Source of the DNA: Roridomyces roridus
Taxonomy: Eukaryota > Basidiomycota > Agaricomycetes > Agaricales > Mycenaceae
Assembly: GCA_029378245.1 (NCBI GenBank)
Contig: JARKIF010000010.1
Coordinates: 310,001 to 374,000, forward strand
Direction of reading: 5' to 3'
DNA length: 64,000 nt
The translations under genes and the position numbers were made by a program. The notes under the pieces are model-generated. The model was not told where the DNA came from. It searched no databases and saw only the letters and a list, made by a program, of their open reading frames with translations. Numbering within the stretch: the stretch's first letter is position 1; each line of letters begins with the position of its first letter. This document shows, one piece after another, positions 35,392-45,268 of the stretch.

Positions 35392-35624
35392 TCGTGTCTA
35401 TATTCGAAAAATAACACAAAGAAAAATCGCTAACACACTCCATGGGCCTGATCTGCGCCATCTTCCGTCCAGGCTTGCTGGCCTTCCGCCACGGTACAGC
35501 TTGGAATTAAATGTGTCTAGATTCCGTCAGACCGACCAACCCACCATGGAGTCGAAACTCTACATCCAACTGTTCTCATCCTCCTGCCAGAGCAAATTCC
35601 GATCCCGAAGTCCTAGATGGATGT

Positions 35625-36873
35625 TCATAGTTCCCTGAATGCGGCGAGAATGCTTTCCGGGACATGCAATTTGGCATAGCTGAAGCATTGTATGTGGAAA
35701 CTTTGCAGCAGAGTGCGACGAGTGCTCAACACACGAAGGGCTGCTTCCCATGGCAAAGCGGAGAAACCGCGCGGAACGCAGTTGATGGTGAGAGTCTGGA
35801 GGCTCGGAAGAGTTTTATAGTCGGACGGGCTCGACGCCTCCAATTGGGTGAATAAGTCCGCCACGATGTTTGGGTCGGGGAAACTGAACTTCAAGTGTTT
35901 CACGGTAGAAACAAGAGAAAGCAAGTTGAACTTCTGCAGCTCGTCGGTGACTTCAGTATCTCTAACGGCGAGTTCCTGCAGAGCCGCCGGGCGGCTTTGA
36001 CCGATCGAGGAAGGATGTTATCCTCGAGTCATAAGAAACACCGTCTCCAGTAAAACTGGCGATTCGAAATTGAGGCGCAGAAATAAAGGTCAAGATGTCG
36101 TAGTCATCCGCAGGGGCGGACGGTATGTGGTCCACAATGAGACGGCGTAGGTTGGAAAGTACGAGCTTCTCTGAAGCCGCGTCCGCATCCTCGTTGAAAT
36201 CCACATCGTGTAGAATCAACTCGGAAAGATTTGGGGAGAAGCGCAGCAGTTGAACGAATGGAAGCGACTCGAATACGAAGTTGGCCCGACCGTGAATGCT
36301 CAACGATTGGAGCAACGGGAGAGGCCGGGGCTGCACAGAACTCCAAATATCCCAAAATTCCATATCGATGCCATTATCTTCGTCCTCACTCTCGCTCTCT
36401 GGTTCATCCTTTTCTCCGACAGAAAGTTCGAGGCGTTCCAAATGACTGGAATGGTCCCAAATGATGGAGGTCACATCGTCATCCATGGGATGGACGACAG
36501 ATATATGCAAGGGCCGCCCTCCAGCGCGTTGAAACCATAGTTTCAGACGTTCTTCATAACCTGCGGGGCGGCGTTGGATGAAGTTGATCCTAGCCCAAAG
36601 GGCGAGAGTGTACAGGGCAATCTCAGTCCATGCATTGCAGATTTGCAGGAAAAGCATCGGGATGTCTGAATACGGTCCAGGTTTGGCAGGAAGGCATTGA
36701 ATAAAGGTTTCAGATGAAATCTCGAGTGGAAGTCGTGCAATTGGATCGCGGAGGCCATTGAGCTGACGCTGAAGAAGACTTTTACTCCACTCGAGTTTCT
36801 TGAGAAGCTCTTTTTACCGCTCGATATCTGCGGAAACTTGGTCGATTTGCGCTTCGAGCGCTGGAACGGACAT
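35625..36873 (-). pseudogene. F-box protein with nonsense and frameshift mutations
   Basis: The minus strand starts SVPALEAQIDQVSADIER at 36873, then TAA (36814-36816), then KELLKKLEWSKSLLQRQLN and PIARLPLEISSETF. This is the coiled N-terminus plus F-box of a common Agaricomycete family in which the position of the stop is normally Gln (CAA). The frame then runs through LQICNAWTEIALYTLALWA and LRR-like sequence to about 35990. There one extra or missing base in a CCGCCCGGCGG stretch must be corrected to continue as LQELAVRDTEVTDELQKF to the stop at 35625. Two independent lesions make this a decayed gene, unless both are sequencing errors. Confidence 0.7.
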
Positions 36874-37454
36874 GACTCTGTATCACGCTGAGTATTTTGG
36901 GGAGAAATTCGGCTATACCTTGACTCACAAAATGGCAGGCGAAACGAGCACCAGATTGTATACTGGAAGAGTTCGAACGAAAGAAGGTGCAAGGAGCGCT
37001 CACGTGCTCTACGAGAAATTACGACATCATTCGCGTCAGCGAATGGCAAGTCAAGGTAGCACTAGTCAAGGAGAACATAGCATATTTTTTTTTTTTTTTG
37101 CTGGACAGGACGGCTTCCCCGAATTCCAGTACCGCTGCACGTTGACTATAATTCCAATTTCAATTTCATTCAAGAGCCGTACAAGTTGTTGACAAGTTGC
37201 AAGAAAATGCGGCCGGCCACTGGCCAGACCAAGGCCAGACGTGCGATAGTGTCAACTCGTGAGCTGACTCTGCAGCTGCGATTTCAAGAATGAGTTCGTT
37301 TGGAAGACGAAGCAGATCCGAGAATTTGTGGGGATGATATTGTGGGTCCTAACAAGAGGAGCGATTTTCTAAAATCGGAAAACAAGCAAACCACAGCATT
37401 CACTCTTTCCGGCGCAGGGTCAAAAGCTTCGACACCGCACGATTATCCAGTTGG
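36874..37454. other. Intergenic with T-run
   Basis: No gene is supported. An uninterrupted T tract of 18 or so bases lies near 37085. The sequence upstream of 37454 is the 3' side of the next F-box gene. Confidence 0.4.
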
Positions 37455-38815
37455 TCACAACTTCAATAAATCCAACACCTCGCGGTCATCCAGCAACTCC
37501 ACGTCCACCCCAGCCTCTTGCCAGTACCCCCGAGCAAACAAATTTTGGGAAAGTCTGAACGCGGGAAGTGGTTCCTGGCGTTTGCGTTTCCACTGCACGA
37601 CCTCCTGGAGAGCTGCGTAAACCTCGTCCACGTCGCCTTCAAGCGGCCGGACGGTGACGGTTCTCAGCAGAGGCCACGGCGCCGACTCCGGACCCAACGT
37701 CCCCGAGAGGATTTTAGCCGTGAAGCACTGCCCGATAAGCGTCAAGGACGAGATGGCAGGAAAGAGTCGGAGAGGAGGAGAAGCTATCGGGGTGAACCAG
37801 ATGTTTGAATCTTCCTTGCATTTATCGGTCCCTTGACTGATAAATACAAGGGAGGTCAACGAGGGAAACGCATGGTCAGGGTATTCCGACCCATTGAAAA
37901 GCAGGGAGATCTGGTCACCGTGAGTTTCATGCAGGGTAAGATGGGTGAGGGCAGGGGTGTTGCACAAGGCGAGACCATCCACGAGAGCCCCACCCTCTTC
38001 GTTGGCAAACTTCAAGTGCATGTGTGTGAGGGATGTCGAGGATATGCCACCATTTGGCTCGTACGACGAGTTGATTTCGAAGTAGAGATGGGTCAAAACG
38101 AGTGCCTGATCTTTGATATCATGGAAGATGCGATCTGTGTCGTCGCCGTCTCCCAGGTGTGAATTCTCCCTCACTTCAAGATGCGTCAGATTGTTCAGCC
38201 AGTGCGGCGGGGGAGGAGAATGTGAACAACTGGAGAGGATCAGAGAGGAGATGTTGGGACAGTCGAGTGTGAAGAGATTTGGAGGGCGCTCGTCCATATT
38301 CCAATCGCCTTCGTTGCTGAACTCGACATGCGCCAAGCGAGGAAACGCCACACCCTCGAACGGAGCCAGCACTTTGGACAATGTATGGGGCGACGCGTAT
38401 GCAATGGACAACCACGAAATACGAGTGGCATGCGGGATGAGATGGAGAAGACTCTTCGCCTCGGCATCATCAAGGTCAAGAGCTTCTAGCGAAAGTCGTA
38501 CTTCGCGCATCGCTGACCGTTCGAGAAAGAGTCGCGAGATATTCACGGATCCCTCTTCGTAGATATCGAGCGTGAATGTCGCCCAAAATGCGGAGGTGCC
38601 TAGAAGCGTCTGGCGGAAACGCTGGCAGACATGGGACAACAAAATAATCGTCGACTCCTTGGTATGTTGCGCGGCTTCGTCCAGTCTCGCAGCGGCGATT
38701 TCTGCTATGAGCTCATTGGGGAGACGAAGGATGGGAGGGGTGAGATTCTGAGCAGAGTCGTTAGCCGGAATGCAAGGACACGGATTGTAGCACTCACTGA
38801 AGTCGCCCGTTCCAT
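37455..38815 (-). CDS. F-box/LRR-type protein with one N-terminal intron
   Basis: Exon 1 (38815-38798) encodes MERATS. A 50-base intron with a GTGAGT start and CTAACGA branch-like sequence precedes exon 2 (38747-37455), which begins NLTPPILRLPNELIAEI, the F-box. The protein has 436 residues. HVCQRFRQTLLGTSAFW is the second F-box helix. LRR-like segments include ALTHLTLHETHGDQISLLFN and LFPAISSLTLIGQCFT, close to the paralogue at 24957-26330. I chose this start because the longer open frame upstream (to 39125) reads through dispersed-repeat sequence and has no F-box character. The C-terminal 70 residues recur as a fragment at 20330-20680. The role is substrate recognition for an SCF ligase, by family inference; the target is unknown. 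Confidence 0.82.
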
Positions 38816-38999
38816 AGTTGTGGACACAAGTGTAGTATCCAATACCTGTGCAATCGTTCAGATTAAGGGCCTTGAACGGAATTGAGGGTGGAAGAGAGAG
38901 CCTGAATAAAATAGAGGAATAAAAGAAAAGAGGATGTTCCGAAGAACCTTGCGCGGGCGGGTGACCACCTTGAGGCGCGGTGCTCAGAAGAGCGCAGAC

Positions 39000-39290
39000 C
39001 TCCGAAGAGGGTTTGCAGGTACGGGTGGCATGCACACTATGCCCTATTTCCCGCTGAGGCTGCCCGGAGCGACAGGTGTGGACCAGTATTTGGTGTAGCA
39101 ATGCAGGGGTCGTCAATTGAATCATGTACCTTGGCCGATGTACCGGGAAGGGTTATTTGGGCGCCAGTTTGTGTGTCGACAGAGGAAGACAAGAGGAAGA
39201 CGCAGAACGTGATGGATCCCGAATTGGCAGTTCGGCTGCCAAATGGGGCTTGGGCTGCTCTTGACCACAACCATCCTCAACCATCGCGTT
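39000..39290 (-). repeat. Dispersed repeat, copy 2
   Basis: Inverted copy of 11605-11950, readable as EQPKPHLAAELPIR followed by diverged sequence. It lies just upstream of the F-box gene at 37455-38815 and just before duplicated unit Y. Confidence 0.55.
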
Positions 39291-39369
39291 GGGCTCGCTG
39301 ACTCCAACACTTTCCTCATGGAATCGACTCTCTTCCAACAACCTCAGGGTGGATTTTATTCCATCGCCA

Positions 39370-40690
39370 TGTCGAACAAGGGTCCTCTGGACAAGTATCC
39401 GGGACTCGGTCGAGCAGCGCTGGCAGTGGAACCCGTCTTTCTCAGCTACCGACTTGCGGCCTCGATCTTACACTCGGATTCTTGAAACCTATGGACGAAC
39501 GGGAGAAGATATTCCAATGCCAATGCCCTTTTTCGCTCGTCCCTTTGTTTCCGTTCCCACCCCGGAGACGCCGAGCCATATTCCTCTGGCGCCTTCCAAT
39601 CGTTATCCCCCGATTTTAATCGCATCAGGAACGCGGCGGGTGACTGATGTGGTGGGTCCACAGTATAAAAGGCGTCCTTGGGCTCACGAGACGCCAACAG
39701 CTCTTGTCCTCTTACCCCCACCTTCTCTCTCCTTCAGAGAAAGTATCTGCCTAGTCGCTCTCATTCACGTAGGCTTCTCTGTCCTCTGACCGTCCTCAGT
39801 AGTCTCACCATCCTTGCAGCATGGACCCACACATCGAGTCTACCATCGTCTGGCTATCGCTGGCCACGTCGCGAGGTACGTCGATATCTTACTCTGCTAC
39901 CTTGCCGTTGCTGATTGCCCACAGGCCTACCGCGCCGTTGATCATACAACGTTGACCCACAAATGCATTGATGATCTGTCGCCATCGGCGTCCCTTCCTC
40001 AACGGACCCACACATCGCTCGATATCTTCGAACCGCCTCTGGTCTCCTCAATGTCGCTCATCCTCTTCGAGCACAGACATCCTTGCCCATTGTTTGAACG
40101 TGTCTGATGTTGAGCTCTCGATCATGGATTGCCGTCGTGCGAGATCGACCATGACCTTCAAAAGCGTATGTTCTTTCTTCGTCATCGACCATCCGTCCCT
40201 AACCTCCACCCAGGTCCCATTGGTCCTCCGTCGACATGCCCCGCCCTCAAGCCCGTCTTATCCTCAATAAATATCTCGGTCAAGACATATCTCTGAGCCG
40301 TCCTGTCCGTTGCGCAGCAGATGTACTCCTGGCGTTGCCGCCCTACACGGGTGAATACCTATTGGACACATGCTGCACGAGGGCACGCATAGATGTACTC
40401 TCGCAGCGTTGCCACCCTATACGGGTGAATGCTGCCTGGTCGACGCGCATGCTGCGAGATGACGCGATATCCGAGTCGAAGATTCCAAGACGTCCAACAG
40501 GTGGGGCGGTGAGCGGGTGGGTGCTCGTTGGGCTGGTCGACGCAATGACTAGAAGTCTTTTCTTGGAGTACGTGCTCTCCACTCGCTCAGTATTGCTCCT
40601 CTGATGTCTCGATAGCGCCAATTGTTCTTGAATAATGTTACTCGTATCAATCCACGCACATATGCTACAGACGTCGTAGGATAGTTGAAG
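39370..40690 (+). repeat. Promoter-containing duplicated unit Y, copy 2
   Basis: Direct-strand copy of the unit at 21975-23330. The TATAAAA box is at 39664-39670 and the candidate start codon at 39831, opening MDPHIESTIVWLSLATSR before a GTACGT donor. Later conserved blocks include a second ATG-containing stretch around 40125 (SIMDCRRARSTMTF) ending in a GTATGT donor. The two copies differ by insertions of up to about 100 bases. A real gene is possible, but I cannot join exons to a product I trust. Confidence 0.65.
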
Positions 40691-41085
40691 CACGCTTTGC
40701 ACATCATGAAATCACGATAAACCTCGTCTCAAAAATAAGAAAATAAGGATTTAAGACGCGCACGAAGCGGGCGTCCGCATTGTTTGTTTTGAGAATGGAC
40801 AGGTCGTGGGTTGAATATTTTACTCGACTAGGCCCGGTACCGGGTAGAATTTGCATTTCATCCCGAAATGGCAAGTCGGCTGCCGAAAGCGGTCACGACA
40901 CTTGCTCTTGACCTCCTTCGTCCGTCCTCTTTCTACGCAAGGCCCGATGTCGTAGAATGACACTAGACCCTTCTGTGGGTCTCATTCACCCCTCGCTCTT
41001 CAGCTCCTGATTCGCTCCTGACTTAGCATCGCCTTGAACACTTTTTATAAATGAACACGACGGACAACGAGTGTGCCACATCGAC
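40691..41085. other. No gene; short piece of the dispersed repeat
   Basis: Around 40850-40910 there is a degenerate match to the repeat at 11605-11950 (GGTCAAGAGCA, CGGCAGCCGAC on the minus strand). Otherwise nothing is seen. Confidence 0.4.
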
Positions 41086-41354
41086 ATGTTGTCTTGGTTC
41101 TCCTCAGCTCCTCGTGAAACGGCGCCAGCTGCGCACCATGTCGTCCCCTGCTCGGCCTTGGATATCGCAGGCGGAGTTGCAGTCCTCACCACGGGCCTTG
41201 TCGCCGATGCCAAACTGGATGCCCAGCTACTGAAAGACACGCTATTTTGATGATGGAGGACAAGGATGCGTTTTGGATGACCCAGGTCAAAACGAGGAAG
41301 GAATGGGATTCTCTTCGCGCAGCAGGTACCATTCAGAGGCTGCGCTCGAGCTAG
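41086..41354 (+). pseudogene. BAHD-like acyltransferase with most of the gene deleted
   Basis: The plus strand reads MLSWFSSAPRETAPAAHHVV and on to DAKLDAQLLKDTLF, matching the first exon of the copies at 16335 and 46864. At 41247-41250 it jumps directly to MEDKDAFWMTQVKTRKEWDS, the last 40 residues of those copies. Roughly 1.2 kb including both introns and the active-site region are gone. The joint leaves a TGA right after DTLF. Confidence 0.8.
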
Positions 41355-41618
41355 TCGAATAATATATAAATTTGCCCAGCACGGGTCACACAATTGCCCG
41401 TAAGACAATCGTGATTCCTTCGGGTAACACGTAGTTTTAGTGGCTCATTCCTTTGCACCCAGTTGATGCTGCATTCACTGCAGTAATAGAGCATAAGGTA
41501 TATTGTAGTATGTAAACGAGAAGGTCGACGATGAGGCAGGAAATAAAAGAGCAATGCGAGCTACGTTTGCGAAATGCAGTTCAATCTTCCACCCGAGAAA
41601 AACCATGATTGCTGTAAA

Positions 41619-42755
41619 CTATTCCCAGTCCGTACGAAAATCCTTCTGGGTCAATTCCTTTATTGTTAACAAACCGCGGGTGACCAAGCAAGGTAAGGTG
41701 GCGTGGATCGAGGCACTCCATTCAGAGAATGTCGATGTCCCAGGCATCTCATAACCTCTCATTGTGATTGTCCGAAGACGGGGCAATTGTGTGAGCGTGG
41801 AGGCTACGAGGTTATTCAGCGACGGGTCACCCGACTCGCCGTTCAAGGCCAATCCGTCAAAGGTAATGGTCTCGAGCTGCGAATCTGGGGGACACGAAAC
41901 GAAAAACGCCCGCACTGTGGAGAGCATTATCTCCATGGTGAAGATGCGGATTGACCGTAGATCTGGTCTGAAGTCGATTTCATGTGCATACATGACCGCC
42001 AGGTGTTGGAGAGGATTGGAAGCGGTTGCCTCGATCAGTTTGTTCTTCCTATCAAGGTCGAGGACCCCAGCTATTGTGAGCGAGGTAACGCGAGACAGGT
42101 CGAATGGAGGATTTAGGAAGTAGGGGCATAGAGTCAATGTCGCTTCTGAGATGAGGAGAGATGTGAGTTGGGGACGCCATGGTCGTGAATCTGGCCAGGG
42201 CAGATGAAGGAGTGTGTATTGAACGCAAGAAACCGCGAACGATTTCAAACGGGTTGCTTCCTGGAACAGAGATAAAAGCTCTGTAGGAGATTGGATGACC
42301 AGTCCTCTGATACGGACAGACTCCAAATCGGGTGAGGAAAATATAGCAGCCAGTGCGGATTTCAGTGACTGATTCACTTGCGCCCAGTCGATGGTAAAGT
42401 CGGTACCACTGCTAGGTGCGTTTCCGACCAACGATATGCATTTGAGATGGAGAAGAGGGAGTACGAGGGCGAGTGTTGACTCGGACATGACCCAAGCAGC
42501 TTTTCGCTCGTCCTGGTACAGCCCGCCCGAGACGACCCGCAGTTCATCGACGAAAGTCGCCAGATGAGCGGACGAGGTGAGAAGTTGGTGAAATCTTTGG
42601 CATACTGTCGCAGACAGCACGACAATTTGTTTGAAGATGTGCTTTTGAGAGGGCTGGACGAATGCGCGCGCAGCAAGGGAGCACGACTTTAGATTCGGGA
42701 TGTCGCCCGCTAGATTATCGACGATGAGATTGACTAGTTCCTGTGGAACGGACAT
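41619..42755 (-). CDS. F-box-type protein, intact copy
   Basis: An intronless frame from ATG at 42755; an in-frame upstream ATG at 42797 is possible but the family begins MSVPQELV. It has 378 residues. The N-terminus, VPQELVNLIVDNLAGDIPNL with SCSLAARAFVQPSQKHIFKQ, is the F-box-like start frequent in Agaricomycetes. Leucine-rich segments follow, such as ALVLPLLHLKCISLVGNAP and LTSLLISEATLTL. The frameshifted paralogue is at 20722-21850; a 25-residue remnant of the same start lies near 46915-46982. The gene points away from the transporter at 43092, whereas in the other locus the F-box gene and transporter point the same way, so one of the two blocks was inverted. Confidence 0.78.
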   Translation of the reverse strand: MSVPQELVNLIVDNLAGDIPNLKSCSLAARAFVQPSQKHIFKQIVVLSATVCQRFHQLLTSSAHLATFVDELRVVSGGLYQDERKAAWVMSESTLALVLPLLHLKCISLVGNAPSSGTDFTIDWAQVNQSLKSALAAIFSSPDLESVRIRGLVIQSPTELLSLFQEATRLKSFAVSCVQYTLLHLPWPDSRPWRPQLTSLLISEATLTLCPYFLNPPFDLSRVTSLTIAGVLDLDRKNKLIEATASNPLQHLAVMYAHEIDFRPDLRSIRIFTMEIMLSTVRAFFVSCPPDSQLETITFDGLALNGESGDPSLNNLVASTLTQLPRLRTITMRGYEMPGTSTFSEWSASIHATLPCLVTRGLLTIKELTQKDFRTDWE

Positions 42756-43091
42756 GGTCGTCGAAGCAAGGACTGGTTTGTTGCTGATTGGCCACAACTT
42801 TCAGTTTCCTCGTCTCCTTCATCCTCCTCGCGCTCTACATAGCTGCGCAAACGAACTGTACAAGCAGGCCGGCGCCTTCCTCAGTCGTGGCTATTCCGGG
42901 TCAAACTTGAAGCACTGGGTTTCGGATCTCGGGGCCGTGGACCGTTCTTAGCCTCATTGTCTCCTCATTTGAGAATTCAACGTTTAGAAATCTCAAGCTC
43001 AGGGTCATGCATCTTCTTAGCAAGCGACGATAAGAGAGCTGGATAAAATGTGGCCCAGTGATCAGCGGACCTAGTTTCTCCTCCCTCGATC

Positions 43092-44968
43092 ATGCAATTC
43101 GAGCCCCGTCCTCGCATCCAAGTCCAGGTCTCGTCGAGCAGTACTGCGCCTCTGGTCCGCGCCTTGAAAAACAAAAGAATCCCGAACTATGTCTGGCCGA
43201 CACTGTTCACGGCGCTGGGCGGTTTCTTGTGGGGATATGACACGGGAAGGTGTGCTTGCTTGAACGCGCTCCAGGACCTTTTGTATCTGACTCTACTTCA
43301 GTATTGGTCCCATAATCGTCATGCCCCAATTCGAAAATCAGTTTGGGACGCTGTCCGCTATCGTGCAAGGGCTCTTCGTCTCGAGTATCATTGCCACCGC
43401 TGCGTTGTCCTCCGTCGGCTCTGGTGCGTTGTCGGATCGGATTTCTCGGACCTATACGATCGCGTTGGGTGCCTTTGTGTTCTCAATCGGCTGTGCTGTC
43501 GCCTGCTCCGCCAGAGCTTTACCACAGGTTGGCACCGTCAAATATCTTGTGATGGAGCCCTAACGCTCGCTAGCTCTTCATTGGCAGATGCATTACCGGT
43601 CTTGGCCAGGGAATCTACATATCCAGCATTACGGTGTACGTGGCCGAGATATCTCCCGCAACGAAAAGGGGTCGGGCAATGACTACCGTCCAGCTCTTCA
43701 ATACCACCGGTGTTGCTGCAGGTAGCTCTCTCTGCCCCAGGTCGAATCAGCTGATGAACATCTTTCAAGGATACTTTACCTGCTTCGGTACGGTCAAGCA
43801 TGCGGGCAGTATCTCTTGGAGGCTACCGCTCGGTCTACAGGCGGTGGTGGCCATTGTGCTGGCCATCGGGACGCCCTTCTTCGAGCACTCCCCTCATTGG
43901 TTGCTGAGCGTTGGGCGTTCCCGTGATGCCGAGGCCGCCGCTTTGCGGTTGGGGCTCCAACTTGCTGAGGTTCGCAAGGAGGACGAGGTTTCCGCTGCAA
44001 CTCCATCGGAGCCATCTAAGCGGACTCTCTCATCACAAGCCAGGGAACTGTTTGCCACGGACGTCCGATTCCGGACTTTGCTCGGTCTGTTTCTCATGGG
44101 AATGCAGCAGGTCTGTTGTGTCTTGTATGTCACTCTTTTTTCCTGACGAACCTACAGGCATGTGGTATCGACGCTGTGCTTTACGTGGGTTAAGCTTGGT
44201 TCCTTTGCCGTACCCTCATCCTTCCTTCAGTATGCACCAGTGCTTTTCAAGCAAGCTGGTCTTTCCACGACTACCGCCTCCTTCCTTGCCTCTGGAGTCT
44301 CCGGTATTGTTATGGTAGTCCTCACCGCCCTATCGCAAGTCTTTCAAGACAAATGTACGCTATCTTGCCCATCATGACCGCGTACTTATGCCACACAGGG
44401 TCCCGCCGCACGCAAATGATCGGCGGAGGCAGCGTTATAGCAGGATGCATGCTCGTCATGGGGTCTTTGTACGCGTCAAACGCAGCGCAAACACCGGCCG
44501 GCAAACGCACCCTCATCGCACTGATTTACATATTCATCGCCGCCTTCATTTCAAGCTGGGCGGTCGTTATTCGCGTCATTGCGAGCGAGATCCAGCCCAA
44601 GCGCACGCGGGCATCAGCTACCAGCCTCGCACAATGCGTCTCCTGGGTATACTACTCCTCGTTGCCGTTGCTTGATAGCTAATCTTCCTCAGGCCGTGAA
44701 TTGGGTCATCGCATTCTCGACCCCGCTCTTCCTCAAACGCTCCAGTTCGGGGCCGTACTTTATGTTCGGCACCTGTGCGCTGCTGACTGTCCTCATCTGC
44801 CTCGTCTTCCAGCCCGAGACGAAAGGACTCAGCCTGGAGACGCTCGATCAGGGATTCGAGGATACGAAGCTTCAGAAGGCGGTCAAGCGGTATCTGGGGC
44901 GTGGTGGTGGATCGAAATCTGGTCAGTCGACGAGTGTTGAGTTGGTATTGCGGCCGACCAATGCGTAG
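43092..44968 (+). CDS. Sugar transporter of the major facilitator superfamily, intact copy C
   Basis: Eight exons (43092-43249, 43302-43527, 43574-43721, 43770-44110, 44158-44184, 44231-44354, 44399-44646, 44693-44968) give 515 residues with no frame defect, the usual size for fungal sugar porters. Signatures in order: GGFLWGYDTG in helix 1, SDRISRTYTIALG (loop 2-3 motif), GRCITGLGQGIYISSITVYV with AEIS, the LPLGLQAVVA / SPHWLLSVGR region before the central loop, QQACGIDAVLY in helix 7, and PETKGLSLETLDQGFED at the C-terminus. It should import a sugar or related compound by proton symport at the plasma membrane; the substrate is unknown. Helix 7 has Ala-Cys where many hexose carriers have Leu-Ser or similar. 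A broken acyltransferase lies tail to tail at 45269-46864. Confidence 0.88.
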
Positions 44969-45268
44969 TTTTTTTGGCACCGGTGCCGGACAGAGAGAAG
45001 GTCATGCCCATCGACATCGGGAAGCTTGAGGATGAAAAGGAGATGGCTTTCTAAAATACGAGTTCTTGCTCTTCCTTTGCTGTACATCTTCTGTAAAGCT
45101 AACATCTGCACTACTTCTTGACTACTTCTTGCTCTTGCTTGCGCCGGTTGATGGCCGAAGCGCATTTCTTGATTGCCGAGTCGTCTCAAAGTGGTTTTAA
45201 CGTTTAGAGCGCGAGCCAATTTCATATGCATTGCAGTAAGTAGGATTAGAATCCTCAAGTATCTACGG

